Shown here piece by piece: positions 16,760 through 25,041 of a stretch of 64,000 nucleotides of DNA; the first letter of the stretch is position 1; each line of letters starts with the position of its first letter. The notes under the pieces were generated by a model. That model did no database searches. It was not told the origin of the DNA and saw only the letters and a list, made by a program, of their open reading frames with translations. Both the position numbers and the translations under genes were made by a program. The stretch is from Bacillus sp. OV166. Its GTDB lineage: Bacteria; Bacillota; Bacilli; Bacillales; Cytobacillaceae. Location of the stretch: NCBI RefSeq assembly GCF_900177675.1, contig NZ_FXWM01000001.1, positions 5,341,001 through 5,405,000 of the forward strand. Direction: 5' to 3'.

Positions 16760-17560
16760 TTAATTTCTTTTCCTCTTCCTAAACAAAAATGTTAGTGCGC
16801 CTGCTGAAAGGATGCTGACCCCACTAAAGGCTCCGATCGCAAGACTATTTGATTTTTTGTCCTTTATCTCTTTGGTTTGTGAATTTATAAGCTCAGAGGT
16901 TGGCTTGGATTCACTGCGTACATATGTAATGGTAAAGTTTTTTTCTTCCCCTTCTTTAACATTTTGATAAAGATAAGAGTATGTATTTTCCTCTCCACCA
17001 TGATTCTGTTTTTCTGAAGGAGCAGGTGAGAGCTTCACTTTTTCCGCTTTACTAGGCGGTGTAATGGTCACATTGACCAAGTCGATGTCAGCAAAACTTT
17101 TAAATTTGTACTTGAGAGATTTCCTATCTTTTTTTACATTTAAGCTATCTGAATAAAACTCAATAACAAATTTATATCGCTCTTTAGGTCCGATTTCTTC
17201 GCTTGTTGTCCAGGAAATGATTTCTTTTTCATGGTCAATTATGTATTCGATTTCATATGCCTTGCTTAAATCACTTGAGTAATCTGCCACATAGCCAATC
17301 CGAAAGTCCTTCTCTTTCATTGGCAGCGGTATTTCAATTTTTCCTGTCTGCGGTTGGTCCGAATTATTTACCATCGATCCTTGATACCCGATTAATAGTG
17401 GTACATGATCCTTCTGTTTATCGTTTGGATGATAAGCCAATTCCGGCATTACTTGAATCGATAATTCCTCCACACTTAAAATGCTTTTATTTTCAGCAAA
17501 GCTCTTAGCGGGAAATAGTATGGCAAGGATTATACTGATAATCATTATGTATTTATTCAT
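16760..17560 (-). CDS. Signal-peptide protein with C-terminal membrane anchor, unknown, upstream of nrfHA
   Basis: A 266-residue protein I do not recognise. It has an N-terminal signal peptide (IMIISIILAILFPAKSFAE), a mostly beta-type extracellular region of about 200 residues, a Lys/Ser-rich linker, and one C-terminal helix (GAFSGVSILSAGALTFLF) ending in RKRKRN. This layout puts the bulk outside the cell and a short basic tail inside. No Cys or CXXCH is present, so it is not itself a cytochrome. It precedes nrfH by 103 bp on the same strand, and an FNR-type box lies 175 bp upstream, so it probably belongs to the nitrite regulon. A structural or assembly role is possible but only a guess. Confidence 0.75.
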   Translation of the reverse strand: MNKYIMIISIILAILFPAKSFAENKSILSVEELSIQVMPELAYHPNDKQKDHVPLLIGYQGSMVNNSDQPQTGKIEIPLPMKEKDFRIGYVADYSSDLSKAYEIEYIIDHEKEIISWTTSEEIGPKERYKFVIEFYSDSLNVKKDRKSLKYKFKSFADIDLVNVTITPPSKAEKVKLSPAPSEKQNHGGEENTYSYLYQNVKEGEEKNFTITYVRSESKPTSELINSQTKEIKDKKSNSLAIGAFSGVSILSAGALTFLFRKRKRN

Positions 17561-17734
17561 TTAATTACTTCCTTTCCCTACAAGGTAAAAAAATGTGAAT
17601 TCGTTCACATAAAATCCAAAAAAGTATGTTAGGCCGAACCATGCTTATTCCGTGTTATCTAACAAAAAGTGGAGATTTTGAGATGAATTTTGTTAATCCA
17701 TACCTTATTTAAACCATGATATGAATGGTCAAAC

Positions 17735-17750
17735 TGTGACGCACATCACA
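17735..17750 (-). promoter_or_regulatory. FNR/CRP-family binding site
   Basis: TGTGACGCACATCACA is a perfect TGTGA-N6-TCACA palindrome, the B. subtilis FNR consensus. A poor -10 candidate (TTTAAA or TAAATA, about 17706-17713) lies roughly 30 bases downstream on the minus strand, fitting activation from about -41.5. It would switch on the unknown gene plus nrfHA without oxygen. The site is plain; the promoter assignment is inferred. Confidence 0.8.
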
Positions 17751-17880
17751 AATAAAACAACACTTGTTACCAAATTATGAACGAGGTTTTCCTTCTATTT
17801 TCAAGGTGCTTTTGTTGAAAAATTAGTATCTCAAGTGATTTTTAACACTTTTTAGTAAATTTCCGGAATATTTTTCGCGA

Positions 17881-17925
17881 AAAAAAAAAGGAGCCCTCAA
17901 TGAAAAAAAATGAGGGTTCCTTCTG
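17881..17925 (-). terminator. Rho-independent terminator after the small-gene pair
   Basis: Minus-strand GGAACCCTCA pairs with TGAGGGCTCC, then runs into TTTTTTTTTT. It ends the two-gene unit 17931-18376. Confidence 0.88.
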
Positions 17926-17930
17926 TATTT

Positions 17931-18110
17931 TTAGGAGGACTGGTCCTTTTCTTGGTGAAATTTGGATTTCACCGGCTGCCCGCCTGTTTTTTCATAGTTT
18001 TTCTTTGCTTGTTTTACAAGATCGAAATCTTGTCCGAGTTCCAGATCTTGATTATTAATTCCATTCCGTGTTTTCTGTTCAGGGTTTTGTTGCTTGGAAC
18101 GTTTTTTCAA
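17931..18110 (-). CDS. Small basic/Gln-rich protein, TTG start, coupled to YtzC-like gene
   Basis: A 59-residue protein read from TTG at 18110: MKKRSKQQNPEQKTRNGINN, then DLELGQDFDLVKQAKK, ending EKDQSS. The TTG overlaps the TGA of the upstream gene as TTGA, and AGAGGGGG lies 6-10 bases before it, so translation is probably coupled. It is hydrophilic and Lys/Gln-rich, with a size and composition like minor spore-core proteins and like a small Bacillus protein sometimes labelled GlgD-like by mistake. I cannot assign a function. A strong terminator follows 6 bases after the stop. Confidence 0.75.
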   Translation of the reverse strand: MKKRSKQQNPEQKTRNGINNQDLELGQDFDLVKQAKKNYEKTGGQPVKSKFHQEKDQSS

Positions 18111-18376
18111 AGGTTTTCCCCCTCTAGAATCATTGTGTTCTGAAGCTGCTGAAGCTGGAGTCTCATTCTATGGAGTTGGTCCCTTTGCTGCGAATTAGCA
18201 CTTTGGGCCATTTTTGCAATGTCCAGATAAGTATCTTCAAGCTGTTGCAGTGCCTTTGTGTAATCATCATCATTATAATGCTCTTGAAGGCTGCTTTGTT
18301 TGTACTGTTCCTCGGCATAGCGAATTGCATCCTCAACCTGCTGCATTAAGTTGTCCATTGAGTCGCGAGTAGCCAT
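18107..18376 (-). CDS. YtzC-like DUF2524 protein
   Basis: An 89-residue alpha-helical protein, Gln/Asp/Glu-rich, reading MATRDSMDNLMQQVEDAIRY and later SANSQQRDQLHRMRLQLQQL. It resembles the DUF2524 family, B. subtilis YtzC, which lies near ytqA there as it does here. The ATG at 18376 has GAAGGGGG upstream; the longer frame is rejected. The stop overlaps the start of the next small gene. Function is unknown; the coiled-coil-like heptads suggest oligomerisation. Confidence 0.78.
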   Translation of the reverse strand: MATRDSMDNLMQQVEDAIRYAEEQYKQSSLQEHYNDDDYTKALQQLEDTYLDIAKMAQSANSQQRDQLHRMRLQLQQLQNTMILEGENL

Positions 18377-18573
18377 CTTTAGAACCCCCTTCTGTAATAA
18401 CTCATTCCCATGCATGTCTAGAAGCATAATGCTTCATTTCTTATTGTGTTCTTCATTCTTTTTCCTATAACACAAACAGTTGGATAAATTTTACCAATCA
18501 TGTCCGTTAATAATTACATTTGGATAAGCTTGTCATATCATGATAAAATTGATGTTATGCTCTTTTACTTTTT

Positions 18574-18636
18574 GGCTTTGTTAAACTAGTTTGTTGATTT
18601 CCGCTTCAGGCACTCGCTTTCCGCTCCAATCAACTG
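18574..18636. repeat. Internally deleted copy of the 180-bp GC-rich repeat element
   Basis: GGCTTTGTTAAA at the left, then GTTGATTTCCGCTTCAGGC, CTTTCCGCTCC and AATCAAC match the ends of the element at 32301-32481, but the GC-rich centre is missing. It lies upstream of ytqA within a 319-bp gap otherwise holding only the ytqA RBS region. Confidence 0.8.
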
Positions 18637-18695
18637 TTAGCAAAATCAACAATGCTCTATAACAGAGACTACTTTTAATAAAGGAGGTTTTCTGA

Positions 18696-19652
18696 TTGAT
18701 TCAGACTAAACCTTTTCCATATGCTTCTGATGATAAACGTTACCATACATGGAATTACCACCTTCGTGGGCAATTTGGTCATAAAGTGTTTAAGGTTGCA
18801 CTTGACGGGGGATTTGACTGCCCGAACCGTGACGGCACGGTGGCACACGGGGGCTGCACATTTTGTAGTGCGTCCGGATCAGGTGATTTTGCTGGTAATC
18901 GCGTGGAGACCTTGGAAACACAATTTAATGAAATAAAAGAAAAAATGCACACGAAATGGAAAGATGGCAAATATATGGCCTACTTTCAGGCATTTACAAA
19001 TACCCATGCACCTGTAGATGTTCTCCGCGAAAAATACGAATCAGTTCTAAATCAGGAAGGCGTAGTGGGTTTATCAATCGCCACTCGTCCTGATTGTCTG
19101 CCCGATGATGTGGTCGAGTATTTAGCGGAATTAAACGAACGCACCTATTTATGGGTTGAATTAGGGCTTCAAACAGTGCACGAACGGACAGCCTCACTTA
19201 TCAATCGTGCCCATGACTTTCAGTGCTATAAAGACGGCGTTACTAAGCTTAGGAAACATGGCATTCGCATCTGTTCCCACATCATTAATGGCCTGCCGCT
19301 TGAATCATATGACATGATGATGGAAACAGCGCATGAAGTTGCCAAGTTAGATGTGCAAGGAATAAAGATTCATTTGCTTCATTTGTTAAAAGGAACGCCC
19401 ATGGTCAAGCAATATGAAAAAGGAATGCTTGAGTTTCTATCCCAAGAAGACTATGTAAACTTAGTATGTGACCAATTAGAAATTTTACCACCAGAAATGA
19501 TTGTTCACCGAATCACAGGAGACGGACCAATTGACTTAATGGTTGGACCCATGTGGAGTGTAAACAAGTGGGAAGTCTTAAATGCGATTGATGCTAAACT
19601 GAAAGAAAGGAACAGTTGGCAGGGTAAATTTTATCAGGGGAACTTGGTGTAG
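18696..19652 (+). CDS. ytqA: Radical SAM protein, TIGR01212 family
   Basis: A 318-residue radical SAM enzyme of unknown reaction. The iron-sulfur ligands sit in DCPNRDGTVAHGGCTFCS, an atypical CX11CX2C spacing used by the YtqA/YhcC family instead of CX3CX2C. GLSIATRPDCLPD and the following barrel strands also fit. TTG is taken as start because AAAGGAGG lies 8 bases before it. It is followed 5 bases later by ytqB, an arrangement conserved in Bacillus, so a shared tRNA or RNA-modification role is plausible but unproven. Confidence 0.92.
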   Translation: MIQTKPFPYASDDKRYHTWNYHLRGQFGHKVFKVALDGGFDCPNRDGTVAHGGCTFCSASGSGDFAGNRVETLETQFNEIKEKMHTKWKDGKYMAYFQAFTNTHAPVDVLREKYESVLNQEGVVGLSIATRPDCLPDDVVEYLAELNERTYLWVELGLQTVHERTASLINRAHDFQCYKDGVTKLRKHGIRICSHIINGLPLESYDMMMETAHEVAKLDVQGIKIHLLHLLKGTPMVKQYEKGMLEFLSQEDYVNLVCDQLEILPPEMIVHRITGDGPIDLMVGPMWSVNKWEVLNAIDAKLKERNSWQGKFYQGNLV

Positions 19653-19657
19653 TAACA

Positions 19658-20230
19658 ATGAACATAGATAAGATTCTTCCGTTTGCGAAAAGTTTACTCA
19701 TTAAAGCTGTTAAACCTGGTGATGTCGTTATTGATGCGACAGTAGGAAATGGCTATGATACTGTTTTCTTAGCAGAGCTTGTTGGTGAATCAGGGCAAGT
19801 ATTTGGATTTGATATTCAGAATGAAGCCATTGTTGCTAGCAAGGCACGTCTGAAACAGAAATGCCTGTCAGGGCGAGCTACAATATTTCATTCCGGACAT
19901 GAATATCTCTTCAAATTGATTCCAACCAACTATCACGGTAAGATTTCAGGTGCGATTTTTAACTTAGGTTATCTTCCTGGCAGTGATAAAGCAATTGTAA
20001 CCCGTCCTGAAACAACGATTGCTGCCATTCAACAACTATTGGAGATCATGGCACCTGAAGGAATCATCGTGCTTGTTATTTATCATGGTCACAAAGGCGG
20101 TGCCGAGGAGCGGGATTCTTTGCTTGCCTATTGCCAGCAAATGGACCAGAAAACGGCACATGTGCTCCAATACCAATTTATTAATCAACAAAATCATCCA
20201 GCATTTATTATTGCGATTGAAAAAATATAA
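19658..20230 (+). CDS. ytqB: SAM-dependent tRNA methyltransferase MnmM (YtqB)
   Basis: A 190-residue class I methyltransferase. The SAM-binding motif is DATVGNGYDTVFLAELVG, with acidic loop GFDIQ. The family was first labelled rRNA methylase-like; B. subtilis YtqB was later identified as MnmM, which methylates 5-aminomethyl-2-thiouridine at the tRNA wobble position to give mnm5s2U. NLGYLPGSDKAIVTRPETT is a conserved family segment. It is co-transcribed with ytqA and ends at a strong terminator. Confidence 0.9.
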   Translation: MNIDKILPFAKSLLIKAVKPGDVVIDATVGNGYDTVFLAELVGESGQVFGFDIQNEAIVASKARLKQKCLSGRATIFHSGHEYLFKLIPTNYHGKISGAIFNLGYLPGSDKAIVTRPETTIAAIQQLLEIMAPEGIIVLVIYHGHKGGAEERDSLLAYCQQMDQKTAHVLQYQFINQQNHPAFIIAIEKI

Positions 20231-20258
20231 CAAACCAGGCTCGCGCCTGGTTTATTTT
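20229..20258. terminator. Bidirectional terminator between ytqB and ytpB
   Basis: AACCAGGC and GCCTGGTT pair around a TCGC loop, followed by TTATTTTG on the plus strand and an A/T-rich run on the minus strand. It overlaps the 3' end of ytpB. Confidence 0.82.
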
Positions 20259-21334
20259 GTGATTAACCTTGTGACAAATGCTGGTACTGATTTTTGCATA
20301 GAACGGTAGGCAAGACCATTGAAATAAAAGAAATAGCTAATCCAGCCGCCCGACTTGATAATGCCTTTTGCCAGTTTACGAACATTTTTCTGTTTGCGGA
20401 CCTTGGCATCTGATAAATAAATTCCTAACAGACCGCGATTAATCAGGCGATGGAAGTTCTTATGCGGAAGGTATTCCGTGTGTCGGTCAGCTTCAACCAC
20501 AAAATGCTTCAACCGCTGAAAAAGTTTTTCCTCACTTTGATAATAGGAACAAAAATTCAAGTCCCCTCCCGCGATGTCCTCCTCTTGATCAATAAAATAA
20601 TCCAATAGAATATGTAGGCCCTGAATATATGGAAAGTACCCCTTCCTGATATTTTCTGCATCACTCAGCTGAAAATCATCACGAAGCGCATAGGATATGA
20701 GGCAAAAAATTCCTAAGGTAGAACCGGAACATGCCGAGAATTCATACCATTCCATTTCAGGCAGCTGGTATTTGTTGTTTTGAAACCATTTTTCAAGACG
20801 AGGGACCCTCTCCTCTTGAGTTACATGCTTGTGAATTTGTAAATCACAATAGTATTGGCAAAGCTCAAGCAAATAATCTTTGATTCCATCATAATTATTT
20901 ACTTCCCTAAGGACAGAACGACAGGTTTCCGATAAATCATTCAAATAATTATCATCATCCTGATCCGCGCGGAGCCGGTAATAGTTTTTTTTGCCAGCCT
21001 GTAGAACAAATGCATCTGACATCGATTCATGGAGTGTTGCAAAATCCTCAGGATCAAGAGAGGTACTTCTGTCACAAAGATTATCTAGATAATCACTGAT
21101 GGTTTGATAGGCAACGATAAATTTTATGGCTTTTTTATAGTCCTCTTTAGCAGTTAGTGCTAGGATGGCTCCACCTTCACAATGGAATGTTTTATGCTCA
21201 ATGCTTGCAAGAGCTTGGGTTCTTAGCTCCGCATTCGGAATGTTTTCAGCACGGCTTTTCCAATAAGCCAATTCTTTGTGTACTGCTGGAAGTATTTTGC
21301 GATAGACCCTAGACATAAGGGTGATTGGCATCAT
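20252..21334 (-). CDS. ytpB: Tetraprenyl-beta-curcumene synthase (YtpB, DUF2600)
   Basis: Cyclises tetraprenyl diphosphate to the C35 sesquarterpene precursor in Bacillus. The 360-residue helical protein carries HKTFHCEGGAIL, SDYLDNLCDRSTSLD (the aspartate-rich region) and ACSGSTLGIFCL of the DUF2600 family, which lacks classical terpene synthase motifs. The frame extends to a TTG at 21346, but that codon touches the AGAAAGG RBS; ATG at 21334 is preferred and 21331 is possible. It follows ytpA on the same strand by 17 bases. Confidence 0.88.
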   Translation of the reverse strand: MMPITLMSRVYRKILPAVHKELAYWKSRAENIPNAELRTQALASIEHKTFHCEGGAILALTAKEDYKKAIKFIVAYQTISDYLDNLCDRSTSLDPEDFATLHESMSDAFVLQAGKKNYYRLRADQDDDNYLNDLSETCRSVLREVNNYDGIKDYLLELCQYYCDLQIHKHVTQEERVPRLEKWFQNNKYQLPEMEWYEFSACSGSTLGIFCLISYALRDDFQLSDAENIRKGYFPYIQGLHILLDYFIDQEEDIAGGDLNFCSYYQSEEKLFQRLKHFVVEADRHTEYLPHKNFHRLINRGLLGIYLSDAKVRKQKNVRKLAKGIIKSGGWISYFFYFNGLAYRSMQKSVPAFVTRLITK

Positions 21335-21351
21335 TGAAACCGACAACCTTT

Positions 21352-22155
21352 CTAAACAATATAACCTATTGCTTTTAATTGACTTAAAACAAAATCCTTT
21401 GCATACTCAAATACCTCTTCCCGCTCTGGTTCATTAAAGATTTCATGGTAACATTTCGGCCATTCCTTAAATCTTTTTTCAGATAATGGAACATGATTGA
21501 ACCATTCTTTTACGGTGCCTTTATTTACAATTTTGTCATCTCCACCTTGCATGACAAGCATGGGAATATCCTGTATTTTTTCAAGGTCTTGAAATGCCTC
21601 TTTTATCGCCCCTACCAGTTCCCGATACCATCTGATCGATACCTTGGTAATATAGAGAGTATCATTTGAATCGGCTTCCCTTACTTCTTCGTTTCTTGTC
21701 GCCATTTGAACCGTCAATCCGGAATTCATTCGAAGTGAAGGGAAAACCAAATTCAGACCATGCGATAAAATATCTAAAAATTTGGAAGGAGTATGAATTA
21801 ACCCCAAACACGGGGAAGAAAGAATGACTCCAGCGACATTCAGTCTTTCTTCCTGTAAGAGACGGATTGAGATCAAGCCACCCATACTGTGACCAAGTAA
21901 AAAAACTGGTAAATCATAACGGTAAGCAGCCTGTATCCAATCTTTCACCTCGAAAATATATTCATCGAAGGAATTAATATGGCCGCGGTTTGCTCTTGTT
22001 GTCATCCCTTGCCCCGGAAGATCTGCCATAATGATATGGAATCCAGCCGAACGCCACATTTCAATCAGCCAGCCATAACGGCGATGATGTTCCATAGCGC
22101 CATGGACGATCACGATTACAGCCTTCGCTTCTCCTTCTGCTTCCCACTTCCACAT
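21352..22155 (-). CDS. ytpA: Alpha/beta hydrolase, YtpA lysophospholipase-like
   Basis: A 267-residue serine hydrolase. The nucleophile elbow is GHSMGG and the oxyanion region is VHGAMEHHRRYG. LGHSMGGLISIRLL and MVMQGGDDKIVNKG give the nucleophile and acid, and CYHEIFNEPE the catalytic histidine. B. subtilis YtpA was linked to production of the phospholipid antibiotic bacilysocin; that assignment is taken from the homologue. It heads the ytpA-ytpB pair. Start ATG has a GGGGGGAAAA RBS. Confidence 0.9.
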   Translation of the reverse strand: MWKWEAEGEAKAVIVIVHGAMEHHRRYGWLIEMWRSAGFHIIMADLPGQGMTTRANRGHINSFDEYIFEVKDWIQAAYRYDLPVFLLGHSMGGLISIRLLQEERLNVAGVILSSPCLGLIHTPSKFLDILSHGLNLVFPSLRMNSGLTVQMATRNEEVREADSNDTLYITKVSIRWYRELVGAIKEAFQDLEKIQDIPMLVMQGGDDKIVNKGTVKEWFNHVPLSEKRFKEWPKCYHEIFNEPEREEVFEYAKDFVLSQLKAIGYIV

Positions 22156-22302
22156 AGTTTTCCCCCCTGGAATTAGTTATTAACTATTGTTGGAAAAATT
22201 TCAAACTATCTTTAGTCCTTTTTTAATAAAAAAGACAAATTTTTTGTGAATCACTTCATACTTTCGATAAAATAGAATCATCATACAAAAGGAGCGAGAA
22301 TA

Positions 22303-22815
22303 ATGATTTATCCATTTAAAGGGAAGTACCCCCTCATAGCTGATACTGCTTATATTGCCGACTATGTGACGATTACCGGTGATGTTGAAATTGGCGATGA
22401 ATCAAGTGTTTGGTTTAACACCGTTATCAGAGGGGACGTAGCCCCAACCATTATTGGTAAGAAAGTAAATATACAAGATAATTCTATCTTACACCAAAGC
22501 CCCAATAACCCGCTAATTTTAGAAGATGAAGTAACGATTGGCCATCAGGTTATTCTACACAGTTGTATCATTCGAAAAAAAGCGTTAATAGGAATGGGTT
22601 CCATCATTCTTGATAATGCTGAAATCGGCGAGGGTGCTTTTATTGGAGCCGGCAGTCTGGTTCCGCAAGGGAAAAAAATTCCCCCTAATACCTTAGCATT
22701 TGGCAGACCGGCAAAAGTTATTAGAGAATTAACACCAGAAGACATAAAAGATATGGTAAGAATCTCTAAAGAATATGCAGAAAAGGGACAATATTATAAG
22801 TCACTTCAAAAATAA
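22303..22815 (+). CDS. ytoA: Gamma-carbonic-anhydrase-like left-handed beta-helix protein
   Basis: A 170-residue hexapeptide-repeat protein. The repeats run through GDVEIGDESSVWFNTVIRGD, the metal-site histidines are in ILHQSP, IGHQVILHSC, and the family ending is AFGRPAKVIREL. Gamma-CA-like proteins bind metal with three histidines between subunits of a trimer, but many members, including YtoA, have no proven carbonic anhydrase activity. AAGGAGCGAG is the RBS. It lies divergent from ytpA as in B. subtilis. Confidence 0.9.
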   Translation: MIYPFKGKYPLIADTAYIADYVTITGDVEIGDESSVWFNTVIRGDVAPTIIGKKVNIQDNSILHQSPNNPLILEDEVTIGHQVILHSCIIRKKALIGMGSIILDNAEIGEGAFIGAGSLVPQGKKIPPNTLAFGRPAKVIRELTPEDIKDMVRISKEYAEKGQYYKSLQK

Positions 22816-22820
22816 AAAAA

Positions 22821-22855
22821 GCAAAAGCACCCAAGAAATTTTGGGTGCTTTTACG
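22821..22855. terminator. Bidirectional terminator between ytoA and asnB
   Basis: AAAAGCACCCAA and TTGGGTGCTTTT pair around GAAATT, with A and T tracts on either side. Confidence 0.88.
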
Positions 22856-22856
22856 A

Positions 22857-24761
22857 TTAATTTTTCGATGTTTGCAGGGCCTTTTCTAGTGCATAATCAC
22901 GTTGAAAGGAATAGACATCTTCAACATATACTTGATGCCATACCATGAACATCAGCACAGTCCAAATCTTCCTGCTGTTATCGGCTTTACCCTGGCAATG
23001 GTCTTCAAGCAATTGAAGCACATATGATTTATTGATTAAATGATCCGTGTTGCTTTCGCGGATGATCTTCTTCGCCCATTCGTTCATTTCATTCTTTAAC
23101 CAATGACGGATTGGTACAGGGAACCCAAGTTTCTTCCGATCAAGTACATGGGCAGGTACGACACCTTCGGCTGCTTTACGTAAGATATACTTCGTCGTTC
23201 CATGCACTGTTTTCAGGCTGGTCGGAATTTTTGATGCCACTTCGAAGACCGCTTTATCAAGGAATGGCACACGAAGTTCTAAGGAATGAGCCATCGTCAT
23301 TTTATCGGCCTTCAGCAAAATATCGCCGCGCATCCATGTATGGATATCAATATACTGCATCCGGTCAACAGGATCATAACCACGAGATTCGGCGTAAAGC
23401 GACTTCGTAATATCAGTATAATCTAATCCTTCGCGATAGACATTTAGTAGTTCGCGCTTTTCTTCTTCCATAAACATCTTCGCATTACCAATGTAACGTT
23501 CTTCCATTGGAGTTACACCGCGTTCGATAAAGCTTTTTCCTCTCATTCCCTCAGGCATCATACCCGCGATCCCTTTTAAAAGCACTTTTCCTACTTTCGG
23601 AATTTTATTAAACACCTCTAAGGATTGCGGCTCGTGATAAATATTGTAGCCGCCAAATAATTCATCCGCACCTTCACCTGAAAGAACAACGGTTACGTGT
23701 TTTCTCGCTTCACGGGCAACAAAATAAAGCGGGACACAAGCAGGGTCTGCCAGCGGATCATCCATATGCCACATGATTTTTGGAATTTCATTCATATATT
23801 CCTGCGGTGAAATCACATAGCTGATATTTTCGACACCAAGCTTCTCTGCTGTCTCTTTTGCGACATCAATTTCACTGAATCCATTATGCTCAAAACCTAC
23901 CGAAAAGGTTTTAATCGCAGGGTGATATTCTTTTGCAATCGATGCAATAATCGAAGAATCAATCCCGCCAGAAAGGAATGAGCCTACTGGAACATCACTG
24001 CGCATGTGCATTTTTACAGAATCGAACAGGACATCTTTAATTTCCTTGATAAAATCAGGTTCTGATTTGTGAATTGGTTTAAAGTGTGCTTTCCAATATC
24101 TTTTGATTTCCATTGGTGAGCCAATCTTTTTGGTAAAAAAATGACCTGGCTCTAATTTCTTAATACCAACAGACATGGTGGTTGGTTCAGGAACAAATTG
24201 GTAGGTCAAATAATGCTGCAAGGAATCATAATTAAGAACATCATTTTCGAGACCCAATAGAATACTTTTTTTCTCAGAGGCAAAAAATGTTCTTTCACCA
24301 TCTTCAAAGTAAAAAAACGGTTTAATCCCGAACGGATCACGCGCGCCATAAAGAGTTTGTTCTTGTTTATCCCATATGACAAAGGAGAACATTCCGCGTA
24401 GTTTTTCGACGGCTTTTTCCTTCAAATGGCTGTAGAGTGCAATAATAACCTCGGTATCGGAGCTTGTTGAAAAGGTTAATCCTTCACTCAATAGTTCCTC
24501 GCGCAGTTCAACATAGTTATAAACTTCACCATTAAAGATAATCCAGTAGCGTTCATTTTCATACGTAAGCGGTTGATGACCACTCTCAATATCAATGATA
24601 CTTAAACGGCGGAAACCAAATTGGATATGATCATCATAATAAAAACCATCATCATCCGGCCCGCGATGAGTTATAATATCGTTCATATTTTTAAATTGTT
24701 GTTTTTGCTCATCACTATAGTTTTGTGTTTTGTCGTGTACACAACCGATAAAACCACACAT
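22857..24761 (-). CDS. asnB: Asparagine synthase, glutamine-hydrolysing
   Basis: Makes asparagine from aspartate, ATP and glutamine. The 634-residue chain starts MCGFIGCV, so after Met removal Cys is the glutaminase nucleophile; NGEVYNYVELR completes the N-terminal amidotransferase domain. The synthetase domain has the pyrophosphate loop FLSGGIDSS and the VLSGEGADELFGGY segment. A GTG four codons earlier is part of the GAGGTGAAG RBS, so the ATG at 24761 is used. In Bacillus this paralogue sits between ytoA and metK; B. subtilis AsnB has also been tied to meso-diaminopimelate amidation. Confidence 0.95.
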   Translation of the reverse strand: MCGFIGCVHDKTQNYSDEQKQQFKNMNDIITHRGPDDDGFYYDDHIQFGFRRLSIIDIESGHQPLTYENERYWIIFNGEVYNYVELREELLSEGLTFSTSSDTEVIIALYSHLKEKAVEKLRGMFSFVIWDKQEQTLYGARDPFGIKPFFYFEDGERTFFASEKKSILLGLENDVLNYDSLQHYLTYQFVPEPTTMSVGIKKLEPGHFFTKKIGSPMEIKRYWKAHFKPIHKSEPDFIKEIKDVLFDSVKMHMRSDVPVGSFLSGGIDSSIIASIAKEYHPAIKTFSVGFEHNGFSEIDVAKETAEKLGVENISYVISPQEYMNEIPKIMWHMDDPLADPACVPLYFVAREARKHVTVVLSGEGADELFGGYNIYHEPQSLEVFNKIPKVGKVLLKGIAGMMPEGMRGKSFIERGVTPMEERYIGNAKMFMEEEKRELLNVYREGLDYTDITKSLYAESRGYDPVDRMQYIDIHTWMRGDILLKADKMTMAHSLELRVPFLDKAVFEVASKIPTSLKTVHGTTKYILRKAAEGVVPAHVLDRKKLGFPVPIRHWLKNEMNEWAKKIIRESNTDHLINKSYVLQLLEDHCQGKADNSRKIWTVLMFMVWHQVYVEDVYSFQRDYALEKALQTSKN

Positions 24762-24811
24762 TATGTACTTCACCTCATTCTAAATATCCTTTAAAAGGAC
24801 GTATTGCTCCA

Positions 24812-24842
24812 AATCGCAAACGCCTTGCGCTGGAGCTAGACA
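24812..24842. repeat. Fragment of a Bacillus GCTCCAGCGC repeat
   Basis: GCGCTGGAGCTAGACA at the right edge is the reverse complement of a TGTCTAGCTCCAGCGC end, close to the one that opens the repeat at 47322. Only this short piece is present, in the gap upstream of asnB. Confidence 0.6.
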
Positions 24843-25002
24843 GAAAAACATACTCTCTAATACTACCACTTTTTATATAAAAATTGCACTGTGAACAATA
24901 GGCAAATTTAATATCATCATTTTTCACTTCTTTTGACCTGCTTAAACATTACATTTTATTCACTAATTGAATTACTATACAGGTAAATAGACGGAGAAAT
25001 AA

Positions 25003-25036
25003 AAACGGGAGCTACATGTAGAATGTAACCCCCATA
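25003..25036 (-). terminator. Rho-independent terminator of metK
   Basis: Minus-strand GGGGGTTACAT pairs with ATGTAGCTCCC, allowing GU pairs, followed by CGTTTTTATTT just past the metK stop. Confidence 0.8.
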
Positions 25037-25041
25037 ACGTT

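Larger units (their letters stand above)
17561..17930. other. 370-bp gap: nrf regulatory region and a terminator
   Basis: The gap holds the FNR-type box (17735-17750) and a terminator for the upstream small-gene pair (17881-17925). The rest is AT-rich and shows no frame with an RBS. Confidence 0.7.
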
